Source of the DNA: Corella eumyota
Lineage: Eukaryota > Chordata > Ascidiacea > Phlebobranchia > Corellidae
Direction of reading: 5' to 3'
Assembly: GCA_963082875.1 (NCBI GenBank)
Contig: OY720099.1
Span: 372,001-436,000, forward strand
Length of the DNA stretch: 64,000 bases
This document shows positions 28,025 to 38,036 of this stretch, one piece after another. The notes under the pieces are model-generated. The model made no database searches. It saw only the letters and a list, made by a program, of their open reading frames with translations, and was not told where the DNA came from. The position numbers and the translations under genes are program-made. Each line of letters starts with the position of its first letter. Position 1 is the stretch's first letter.

Positions 28025-28667
28025 AACTTTACAATTTGGCCTAAAAAGTAATATTTTAAATCTTACCTTAAATGTAAAGTTGATATTTTTCCAAACAGGG
28101 TCCAAGCTGAACTGGAGTTAACCGGAACATGGAAACAAAGAAAAGTGAATTTAAAACAATAAGGTTATAACCTTGAGCTCATCGGCGAGGATAAACTATA
28201 TTTTTTCGACCACAAACAGAAGACCTTCGTTGCCATGACAACTGAGCTACAGAAGGGACTCGATGAGGGCACGATCAGAGTTTGAGTTTTTTCTGTAATT
28301 TTGATAAAAGTTTTTTATTCGATTTTGATTTATCCTTAATTTAAAGTTTAATCAATAACTAAGAAATAGAGAAACTGAATCCAGCATAACATGTACTGCT
28401 CTTATGTGGATATTTGGTGTTTTATATAAATCTATTAATCGCTATGCATCTAATCATATATTTTATATCACATAATCTTTTAAATATTCATCATTAAAAG
28501 TGTAATTAAGTGTGTGTTAATATTAATCAAGAACAAAAGACTAATGCAATTATAAAATAAATGCAATCATTAATAAAATAAAATCTAAAAACATTGTTGT
28601 GTTCAATTTTATAGAAAAAAGTTGAGTTAGTTTAATAGAACTTAACAACAAAAAAACTAGCCAAACC
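28025..28667 (+). repeat. Start of duplication unit 2 (SLC27A 3' end copy)
   Basis: Collinear with 22396-23035 over about 640 bp with few differences, including the 3' UTR and polyadenylation region. Similarity then stops and resumes near 32240 before the second nucleotidyltransferase-TPR gene. Confidence 0.85.
28099..28285 (+). pseudogene. SLC27A: Dead duplicate of SLC27A exon 13
   Basis: Matches SLC27A exon 13 from its CAAACAG acceptor to its stop codon. The codon after KVNLKQ has become TAA (the parent has CAG at 22526-22528 region), so only about 20 residues remain open. No other SLC27A exon accompanies it. It was carried along by the tandem duplication rather than by retroposition, because intron sequence is included. 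Confidence 0.85.
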
Positions 28668-28942
28668 AAAAAATCTGGCATCTTTTTTAATGGTTTGAAT
28701 TTCATAAACTGTTTGAAGCATAAAGTTAACAAAAAGCTTAATATTGGCACTGAATATAAATCATTTAAGGCTAGTGTTCCATAGTCAAACAAATTGAAAA
28801 GCTTGCCTCGAGTATTTTTATTGTGTATTGTTCAATAGGTAAGGCAGGGCTATATTGTGTTTATTTTAAGTTTTTTGATGTATGTGAGTTGGTTAGTAAC
28901 GCTATAGTCTATTGTTCCTTTTGTAAGGTTTGTTTTATCAAG

Positions 28943-30079
28943 TATATTTGGTAACGCTCAAATGGATTGTTCGTTGTATATTTGGTAACGCTCAAATGGA
29001 TTGTTCGTTGTATATTTGGTAACGCTCAAATGGATTTTTTGTTGTATATTTGGTAACGCTCAAATGGATTGTTCGTTGTATATTTGGTAACGCTCAAATG
29101 GATTGTTCGTTGTATATTTGGTAACGCTCAAATGGATTGTTCGTTGTATATTTGGTAACGCTCAAATGGATTGTTCGTTGTATATTTGGTAACGCTCAAA
29201 TGGATTGTTCGTTGTATATTTGGTAACGCTCAAATGGATTGTTCGTTGTATATTTGGTAACGCTCAAATGGATTGTTCGTTGTATATTTGGTAACGCTCA
29301 AATGGATTGTTCGTTGTATATTTGGTAACGCTCAAATGGATTGTTCGTTGTATATTTGGTAACGCTCAAATGGATTGTTCGTTGTATATTTGGTAACGCT
29401 CAAATGGATTGTTCGTTGTATATTTGGTAACGCTCAAATGGATTGTTCGTTGTATATTTGGTAACGCTCAAATGGATTGTTCGTTGTATATTTGGTAACG
29501 CTCAAATGGATTGTTCGTTGTATATTTGGTAACGCTTAAATGGATTGTTTGTCGTATATTTGGTAACGCTCAAATGGATTGTTCGTTGTATATTTGGTAA
29601 CGCTCAAATGGATTGTTCGTTGTATATTTGGTAACGCTCAAATGGATTGTTCGTTGTATATTTGGTAACGCTCAAATGGATTTTTTGTTGTATATTTGGA
29701 ACGCTCAAATGGATTGTTCGTTGTATATTTGGTAACGCTCAAATGGATTGTTCGTTGTATATTTGGTAACGCTCAAATGGATTGTTCGTTGTATATTTGG
29801 TAACGCTTAAATGGATTGTTCGTTGTATATTTGGTAACGCTCAAATGGATTTTTTGTTGTATATTTGGAACGCTCAAATGGATTGTTCGTTGTATATTTG
29901 GTAACGCTCAAATGGATTGTTCGTTGTATATTTGGTAACGCTCAAATGGATTTTTTGTTGTATATTTGGTAACGCTCAAATGGATTGTTCGTTGTATATT
30001 TGGTAACGCTCAAATGGATTTTTTGTTGTATATTTGGAACGCTTAAATGGATTGTTCGTTGTATATTTGGTAACGCTAT
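28943..30079. repeat. 34-bp minisatellite, about 33 units
   Basis: Head-to-tail array of GGTAACGCTCAAATGGATTG plus TTCGTTGTATATTT. Most units are identical. A TTTTTTGTTG variant and 33-bp units lacking one T (TTTGGAACGC) are scattered, more often in the right third. A decayed unit precedes the array at about 28890-28942 (TTAGTAACGCTATAGTCTAT). Open frames across it are periodicity artefacts. Confidence 0.95.
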
Positions 30080-30189
30080 TTTTTTGTATTCTTTATTTTG
30101 GTTTTTCGCGCATTGATAAAAGTAAATAATAAATACGATATACAATTAATATTACAACAATGCGACGGGAAAAAATGACAAAATCAATT
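30080..30189 (-). mobile_element. Family A element, 5'-truncated
   Basis: Matches 23366-23465 from the A-rich end inward and stops at CAAAATCAATT. The half with the TGGGTTTGG start is missing, consistent with 5' truncation of a retroposed copy. It abuts the minisatellite. Confidence 0.7.
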
Positions 30190-30302
30190 CATGTGCCTAT
30201 TATACAGTGACTTGCTCTTTTAATTTGAGGCTACACCTTTATTGTTAGTCTGCTTTTGTATGTTTGTCATAGGTATCAGGGAACGAAATAACGGGTTGCT
30301 AT

Positions 30303-30433
30303 TCGCTAAAAGCGAATCGTTCTTTAAAATTACCGAATCGTTTTTTACAAATATATTAGAATAAGCGAATCGTTTTTTACAAATATATTAGAATTAGCGA
30401 ATCGTTTTTTACAAATATATTAGAAATAGCGAA
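30303..30433. repeat. Tandem repeat of about 33 bp
   Basis: Three good copies of GCGAATCGTTTTTTACAAAT plus ATATTAGAATAA, preceded by a degenerate unit (GCGAATCGTTCTTTAAAATT). Confidence 0.85.
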
Positions 30434-31173
30434 TCAACCAAAAAAAGATCAGGCGATAATAATACTTTTGTGTATATTTGTGTATTGTTACGATCTATTT
30501 TTAACCGGTTTCACACTAATTTAATTATATTAACATAATCCTGCGTGAATGTAGGTTACTATAGGGCATTTAATAACAATAACTTTCCATGTTTTGGCAA
30601 TGCGTAAACTTCACCTCAGGGTTCGTTAGTTGTTGCGCAATTTTTTAAATACACGGTCTTGAAATAATCAAAAATGTCTCGTTTTTTGTGCGAAAAATTA
30701 TTAACGATTGTTTAACAATACGTTACATTTTAAAAATGCCACGCAACGAGTCAAGTGTTACAAAAAAAAATAAGATTATGACTTGTACCTTATTATTTCT
30801 CTAAAAATGCGACCTTATTTTTAGCGAACCGTTTTTTAAACCTTAGTTCGTACCTTGGGTACACACCGTTACTTGATATATTAACTTCGATTACGGATGT
30901 ACCGTTAATAAAACCGTGAACTTCGATAAAAATAAATCATTTCTTGAATACGAATGTATCGGAAGTTACTAAGAGCGTTATATTTATTTTTGTATTTCAA
31001 ACTAAAATGAAGACGGCCAGTTGCATGAATCACGTTTTATCAAAGATATAAAAAAATATTTCAGATATTAAATTTAATTTACGCGAAGAAGCTAGATGTT
31101 TTAGGCAGCTTAAAAATATGGTATACTTCCAGACGTTAAAACTATCTAAGCCTGGTTATTAAGTAAATGTAGG

Positions 31174-31351
31174 TTTTTTTTGTTTTTTTTCGCACATTGA
31201 TAAAAGTAAATAATAAATACGATATACAATTAATATTACAACAATGCGACGGGAAAAAATGACAAAATCAATTTAATAATTTGAAACATGCCAAAAGTAT
31301 TAATGTTTACATAAAGATTTTAAGTATGTTATGACATGGTCACCAAACCCA
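31174..31351 (-). mobile_element. Family A element, full length
   Basis: Almost identical to the 23359 copy, from the T-rich left end (the A-rich tail read backwards) to ACCAAACCCA. No convincing target duplication. Confidence 0.75.
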
Positions 31352-31852
31352 AAAGGTTAATGTTATGCCTACGCAAAAGTGATTTTAAAAATACTACTGC
31401 CGGCACTATTAAACTTAAGAGTGCATATAATCGAACATACCGTTATGGCTTAATAAGAAGCAAATAAAAACCAAAAATTGCGCCACATTTATCACATTTT
31501 TTATTTTGTTGCGCCACTGTTTACGATGTAAGTATATGAGTTACCCGGTTGTTACAATAGATACAATTTATTAAATTAACATGTCCATCTACTTATCAAA
31601 GTCAAGTTTCGAGTAAACTTCTTTATTATAACGACTAATTCGTTTTTGTAGCGCATTTCTGTTAAAAAACAACGTTTTTTAAATCGTTAAATGAACCATA
31701 AAACTCCTATATTTAAAACATTTTTGGTACTAACGTACTTTAAATAACGGAAGCACAATGTAAAGAAGGTTAATAGGTTCGTTTACGATTTTTAAATTTA
31801 ACTTAAAAGTTGATTTTAACAAAAAAGTCAACTTCGTTAATCAACGATTTAA

Positions 31853-32048
31853 GACCCGTTCACACGGCGTACGCAACGCAATGTAAGACTTCGCAACCAT
31901 TTAAACGTAAGATTTCGTAAAGTTTTGTAGCTGAAGCGAAATTTAGGCAAGATTTCGTAAGCGGCATACTTTTATTTGATATTTTTTACAAAAATTTCAA
32001 AATAAATCCCCAGAACAACGCAACTTTACCCTGTAGTGTGAACAGGCC
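31853..32048. mobile_element. 196-bp MITE-like element with GTTCACAC inverted ends
   Basis: The left end GACCCGTTCACACGG and the reverse complement of the right end, GGCCTGTTCACACTAC, form an inverted repeat of about 13 bp. The interior contains repeated GTAAGATTTCGTAA words. Followed at once by a TTTGGTTTTTCGCGCATT word like the family A end. Confidence 0.6.
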
Positions 32049-32749
32049 TTTTTTGGTTTTTCGCGCATTAATGACAGTGAATAATGACAGTGAATAACAC
32101 AACCCAGTATAACGCATTAACGGTTGGGTGCCCACCTTTGATGTTTGCTATATAACAAAGTTGAGGTAGATAAATTATTTTTACAAAAATAAAGACACAG
32201 AATAATATTCTGTTTATAATATTCGCTAAAGGCAAATTAACTTAATTAAAATAGCATAGGTGGGTATACTAGACAAGCTGATTATTTAAAATAATATGCA
32301 GGTTTCCTTTATAGTGAAGTTAGCTGTTTTAGAATATGTTTATACCTAATGTTTTTTTAGTGACACTGCCAAGATGCCACATTAATTAAATGCAAAATCA
32401 ATAATAAAATCATAGCCAGACTAGGTAACCAAGTAAAATACTTCTGTAAAAGCTTGTTAAAAGCTGCTAACAATTTAAGGATTTAAGTAAATATTGACTG
32501 AAGGCCAAATTTATTAAAAAATGTAATTAATGTTAAATTAGAAACACTAATTATCACTATCAATTACTATATCTTGTTTTTACAATAATGGTCAAACCTA
32601 AATGTGAATAAAAATTCAAATCTAAATAAAACTTACAAATCTAACTTAGCTTTAAATGCAATTATTTTTACACCAAGTTACAGATTATTCAGATTATATA
32701 TTTAATATTTGTTTAATACCAGAATAATTTAACAGATCATTACATAACA

Positions 32750-35572
32750 ATGGAAACAGAGGATGAAATTGTTAAAGAACTTAAAAAAATTTGTTACAAA
32801 AATGGAAAAGAAAAACCTGAAAAACAATCTGAATTTGCAAAACTTTTCCATAAACTTGGTTTAATTTACAAAACTGAAGGTTTACAACAGGCTGACAAAA
32901 TTAAATTAATTCAAAGTGCAGCTTTACTAAATGCAGCTATTGTTAGAATACCTGAAAATGTGGAAGAAATTAAACAAGATCTTCGTCAATTTTGCTCTGA
33001 ATTACTTAAAGTTGCAAATGCAGCAAACCAAGAAGCAGATTTAATTAAATATTCTGAAATAATTAAAAAGGATGTTAAAGAAATGAGAAATGAGGTTAAT
33101 AATATACTTAAAACCATTTTTCAGATTTCAAATGAAGACATATCTAACGAGGAATTTATTATTCTTAAGGGAAAAAAAGTTAAAGTTATTTGCAACCTAC
33201 AAGATATTATAAGTAGAGATTATACAAAGATTATGAAACGTCTTGCTGGGTTTTGCGAGGAAATAATGGGAAATCCCCAATGTGAATATGCTTTAGTGGG
33301 ACTTGGATCACTTTCAAGAAGGGAAATAACTCCTTACTCTGATTTTGAAAATATCATAGTTTTGGATGACACTGTTACAGACTTGTTCGAAATTAGGCAA
33401 GAGGAAATAATGGAATACTTCAAATGGTTTGCTGTGATCTTTCAAGTTATTTTGATTAATCTTCGAGAAACTAACATATCCAGAGTTCAAATTCCAAGTT
33501 TAAACAGTGAAGATCCAAATAAATTTAACTTTTACGATGCTGTTACACCCCTAGGCATTGCCTTTGATGGAATGATGCCACATGCTTGTAAATTTCCACT
33601 AGGGTGGCAAAATAAAACAAAAAACAGACCATTTACACTTGAACTAATTCAAACTGTTAGCAAAATGGCAAGTTTTGTTGGGTTAGATGAAGATATTAAA
33701 AATGGTTACCACTTGGCCGATATGTTGATGACGCCATGTTTTGTTGCTGGCAGTCAAAAAATATATCAACAATTTAAGAAAAGTGTCTCATATAAAATCT
33801 CTTTGTTGGATCAAAAAGAGTTTGAATCATCAGTTAAAAACCAAATAACTGAAAACCAGGAAGATTTTAATGTTATAACACAACTTTACAATTTACAAAA
33901 GAAAATCAATCTTAACATAAAAAAAATGGTTTACAGAAGTTCAACTTTATTTGTTTCAGCAATCGGAAAACTTCATGGCATTAAAAAATCTAGTTGCTTT
34001 GATATTATAGAAAGTCTTATTCAAGATAATAAATTAACTAGAAAAGTTGGTTGTGATCTTAAATTTGCCATCGCTGTTGCATGTGAGACAAGATTAAGAG
34101 TTTACATGGATAGGAAATCTCAAGATGACATGGTTCAACAATCAGAAATAAAAAAAGAATTTGTAGATAACACAGTTGGAATAAAAAGTCTTTTGGAATA
34201 CTTTTTAATAATTCATCAATTTCAAAAAAACATATTTAAACCAGAGAAAATAAAACAACCAGTAACATATTTAATTCCAGCAATTAGTCTACGATTACGA
34301 ACTTATGAATATGCTATAGAATGGGCAGAAAAACACATCTGCTCCGAAATTCATCCTCAAAATTCATCCTGCTCCAAAATTCATCCTAAAAAAATGTTGG
34401 ATTCCATTAAAACTACTTCGATTGTTAAGCCTCCTAAAGGAGAAAAACATAGACCACTTGCAATTTTCCAACAAATTGATGATGATCCAACAAAGATTGT
34501 TAATGTTGTTTATCTTTGTTATTGGATTGGATTGTGCAAATATGAGCTCGATCAATATGAAAAAGCAATATCTGATTTCCAAACTTCACTTGAAATCTAC
34601 CAACAAATTAATGATGATCCAACCAAGAGCAGTATTTTTGCCAATCATCAATATCAGATTGGAAAGTGCAAACTTGAGCTCGATCAAAATAAAGAAGCAT
34701 TATCTCATCTCCAAACTTCACTTGAAATCTCTAAACAAATTGATGACAATCCAACTAAAAACTGGGATGTTGCTGGTTGCTATTATTTAATTGGACATTG
34801 TCAACATAAGCTCAATCAATATAAAGAAGCAATATCTGATTTCCAAACTTCACTTAAAATATACAAACAAATTGATGACAATCCAACTAAGAGCAGTGAT
34901 GTTACTCCCAATCATAAACAAATTACTGATAATTCAATAAGCATTTATGTTGCTAATTGTCATTATTTCATTGGATTAAGCAAGTATAAGCTCGGTCAAT
35001 TAAAGAATATCTCATCTTCAAAGAAGCATTATCTCATCTTCGAAGAAGCAATATCTCATCTTCAAACTTCACTTAAAACCAACCAAAATATTGATGATTA
35101 TCCAAATAGGAGAATCAATATTGCTAAAACTTATAATGTAATTGGAGTGTGCAAATATGAGCTTAGTCACAAAGAAGAAGCATTATCTTATTTCCAAAAA
35201 TCACTTGAAATCCACCAACAAATTGATGACGATCCAACTAAAAGCTATAATGTTGCTAATCGTCAATATTGGATTGGAAAATGTGAATATGAGCTCAGTC
35301 AATATAAAGAAGCATTATCTGATTTCCAAACTTCACTTGAAATCTACCAACAAATTGATGACAATCCAACTAAGAGCAGTGATGTTGCTGAGTGTCATTA
35401 TTGGATTGGAAAATGTGAATATGAGCTCAGTCAATATGGATGTGCATTATGGAATTTCCAAAAATCACTTGAAATTCACCAACGAATTGATAACAGTCCA
35501 ACTAAGAGCAAGATTGTTGCTGATCTACAAAAATGGATCAAAATGTGCAATGACTACTTGATATTAATATAA
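32750..35572 (+). CDS. DUF294/GlnD-like nucleotidyltransferase fused to TPR array, copy 2
   Basis: Single-exon paralogue of 940 residues, collinear with copy 1 through the N-terminal helical region and the nucleotidyltransferase domain. GLGSLSRREITPYSDFENII keeps the GS and DxE residues, and TPLGIAFDGMMPHAC and ADMLMTPCFVAGS are also kept. Copy 1's Lys-rich linker (KKTKKKTREKKK) is absent, so the linker is about 17 residues shorter. There are seven full TPR units plus partial ones. The fourth is stretched by a small duplication that is read out of frame (ISSSKKHYLIF) before the proper EEAISHLQTS. The last repeat ends early, and a repeat-like remnant lies beyond the stop at about 35582-35606. 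Two open copies with the active-site residues intact suggest both are functional. Confidence 0.75.
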   Translation: METEDEIVKELKKICYKNGKEKPEKQSEFAKLFHKLGLIYKTEGLQQADKIKLIQSAALLNAAIVRIPENVEEIKQDLRQFCSELLKVANAANQEADLIKYSEIIKKDVKEMRNEVNNILKTIFQISNEDISNEEFIILKGKKVKVICNLQDIISRDYTKIMKRLAGFCEEIMGNPQCEYALVGLGSLSRREITPYSDFENIIVLDDTVTDLFEIRQEEIMEYFKWFAVIFQVILINLRETNISRVQIPSLNSEDPNKFNFYDAVTPLGIAFDGMMPHACKFPLGWQNKTKNRPFTLELIQTVSKMASFVGLDEDIKNGYHLADMLMTPCFVAGSQKIYQQFKKSVSYKISLLDQKEFESSVKNQITENQEDFNVITQLYNLQKKINLNIKKMVYRSSTLFVSAIGKLHGIKKSSCFDIIESLIQDNKLTRKVGCDLKFAIAVACETRLRVYMDRKSQDDMVQQSEIKKEFVDNTVGIKSLLEYFLIIHQFQKNIFKPEKIKQPVTYLIPAISLRLRTYEYAIEWAEKHICSEIHPQNSSCSKIHPKKMLDSIKTTSIVKPPKGEKHRPLAIFQQIDDDPTKIVNVVYLCYWIGLCKYELDQYEKAISDFQTSLEIYQQINDDPTKSSIFANHQYQIGKCKLELDQNKEALSHLQTSLEISKQIDDNPTKNWDVAGCYYLIGHCQHKLNQYKEAISDFQTSLKIYKQIDDNPTKSSDVTPNHKQITDNSISIYVANCHYFIGLSKYKLGQLKNISSSKKHYLIFEEAISHLQTSLKTNQNIDDYPNRRINIAKTYNVIGVCKYELSHKEEALSYFQKSLEIHQQIDDDPTKSYNVANRQYWIGKCEYELSQYKEALSDFQTSLEIYQQIDDNPTKSSDVAECHYWIGKCEYELSQYGCALWNFQKSLEIHQRIDNSPTKSKIVADLQKWIKMCNDYLILI

Positions 35573-38036
35573 AGAATTAAAGAAGCATTAACTAATTTCC
35601 AAACTTTTTTAAATTTACTGTCAACTACGAAAAAATGATTTTATTTACAAATTTTTGAATTTTAAAATTGGTTATGGCATCTACACGAGTTTCACATTTT
35701 TATGATTAACTTTATTTCGGTTCAAAAGCTAATTTTCAACTTTTATAACATTATTACAATTTTCAACTTGTTTTTCGTAAATGATATTTACTTTTATAAG
35801 ATTGCTTATACGCTTAGTTGTTAAATAAACAAAATTATCAATAAGTAAACGTTGAATATATATCAACTTACAGAAGACCAATCATAATAACTCAAAACTA
35901 TTTTTAAATAAACTTTTTAAAATAAAAACGTAATAATTACTAACCACGTGGTAAATATTCCGTTGTGTCAATACCGGGACTTCCCCTAACTTATTGTACA
36001 ACAACGATCATAACTTATTGTCCACTTTTTCAACTAAACATAACCAATACTAACTGGTAAAAACTGCAACAAGCACAGCTCTTTATTTATAACAACTAGC
36101 TCTATTTAGTCTATAAAAAAAAAACGCAAGACATCCACCAAAAAAACCCAGCGGCGACCTTAAGACAACGACGGGCAAAAGTCTAAGCTCTATAACCAAC
36201 TAGCTTTAAGCTTTGTAACCAACTAGCTTCACTCAGTATATAACAAACAAAAGTAACTATACACACAACTAGCGCAAGACATCTAACAAAAAACCTAGCT
36301 AGGGACCTAACTACTAAAAGTGACAAAAGCGCTAAAACTATCTAAAAACCTAGCGAGGGATAACTGCCATGACGGACTAAAGCTTTAAAACTGTGCCAAA
36401 ATTCATGGGAAAACAGTTCCTGCCATAGCATAGGTGATCCGATATTCAAAAAAGCGAACAGTCGATCAAAGCCATCGGCCTAAAGGCACTACAAGCTGAT
36501 CAGACGCGCTTATGAAACTGTGGATTAATCATTTCATGATCAATCCTTGGTACGAGTTTATTCGGGTTTATCAAGGTCAAGACATTGCAATACAGCAGCT
36601 GCTTTATTCATGTAAGGTTTATGCGTTCGGACCGGTCAAGCAACCTTAAAGCAATTAAAGACGGTCTAACAACAAAACAATAAACTGCGCGATTTTATTA
36701 ATCAACGACCACGTCGTCATTTGCCGCAGTAAAACGCCTCTAACCAGTTTACATGATGCCTGCAACACGATGTCAACGACCAACAAAAGGACCAAACCTA
36801 AACATTGATTATACTTATAAACTCGTACCTATTTTATTGCCCTTCTTCGTAAACATAATTATCTTATTTTTGGGTATAAAAGCCCATTGTTTTTACTGTT
36901 ATAAAAAAAAAAGACTCTTGCAAACAGACCTTACGTCAGACGCGTTCGTCTACCTTTTTGGTAGACGAACAACCACAGTTGTCGTTATTATGTTAGTTGA
37001 AACATTGTAACTATAGCACGAATGTAGTTTTATTAATTAGTATTTCGACGCAGTTTTTACGTAGTTATTAAGTTATGCCCGTGTTATATCTTTCGTTGTA
37101 CGTTAAATATAATATGTGAAACAATCAAATTACTTACGTCATATTTTTATAACTCAGACAAAAGTTTACTATTTATTATAATTCCAGATTTAACCAACAA
37201 ACTTAAAATATTAAATAACTAAATTCAAATAGTCAGATTCATCATAAGACTTCAGTAATGAAGGCTATGGTAGAATCTGTGGTGACCCCAAATCAACAAT
37301 AAACAATTAACCTAACCAATAATCAATATATAACTACATAAACACTAGCTAGAATTAAATAACCCCTACAAAACCAATGAATATCCACGTACGGAGAAGT
37401 GCTTGGCCTCCCATTGTCGTTGGGAGGCCTCCCATTTAAACTTCACCAACTGTTAGTTCAACATCAAAATCTTGAGGCTAGGTTAAGCCTAAAATAAAGC
37501 TATTTGTGGTCCTTTGTAAAAATCTAAGTTAAGCTTAAGCCTAACTTAAAGCTTCGGTTATGACCTTGCTTAGCCTAGGCAAACATTTATTTTGAAGTAC
37601 AATTTTTTCGATTTTTGTAATAAAAGTAATACTAATTTTTTTTTAACTTTATTGAAATAGTTTTTGACTAAATTTTGATTAAAAGTTAACGTTAATAAAC
37701 TAATATTTGAATTATTATTTATGTCACATCATTTCATTAACTTTTGGAAACATGTTAAATTTGCGAAAAGCGACGGAATTACCCAAACAATTGCAAAAAA
37801 AGATTTAAAATTATTAAACTTAATCTCAAATATAATAAAATATATTATAACAAAAAAGCTAAGATTACCTTAATTTTACTTAAAAAATATGTTAAATAAA
37901 AAATAAATTAAAAGTTTTTTTAGACAGTTGAAATTATTTTTTTAATAAATCCGCCGTTTCAATCCGCAATTTGTTTTATTTTCGTTATTATATAACTGCT
38001 GTTGTATCAACGTTATTTTTGTTTTAGCTTCAAAAA
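35573..38036. other. Intergenic before GBA
   Basis: A TPR remnant follows the stop (AAAGAAGCATTAACTAATTT at about 35581-35600). From 36080 to 36360 there are loosely repeated words (CAACTAGC, GCAAGACATC, AACCTAGC). An 85-codon open frame at 36753-37010 has no family resemblance and is probably chance. A perfect hairpin lies at 37405-37429. Confidence 0.5.
37405..37429. other. Perfect 9-bp inverted repeat with 7-nt loop
   Basis: GGCCTCCCA, loop TTGTCGT, then TGGGAGGCC; followed by another CCTCCCAT. GC-rich in an AT-rich stretch. Function unknown. Confidence 0.7.

Larger units (their letters stand above)
30190..32749. other. Intergenic insertion between the duplicated units
   Basis: No gene is seen. 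It holds a 33-bp tandem repeat (30337-30433), a family A element (31174-31351), a TIR element (31853-32048), and from about 32240 the upstream region homologous to that of gene 1, ending with a TTTAACAG word 14-15 nt before the second start codon. Confidence 0.6.

Noticed and set aside
28025-28300. A second functional SLC27A gene
   Set aside because: Only exon 13 and its flanks are present and the frame is closed by an early stop.
28943-30079. CRISPR array
   Set aside because: Units are contiguous 34-bp repeats with no unique spacers, in animal DNA.
29942-30145. Minus-strand 67-codon ORF in the minisatellite
   Set aside because: Periodic translation of the 34-bp repeat; no start context or homology.
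36753-37010. 85-codon plus-strand ORF with a hydrophobic stretch
   Set aside because: No recognisable domain, no splice partner, and lies in low-complexity spacer.
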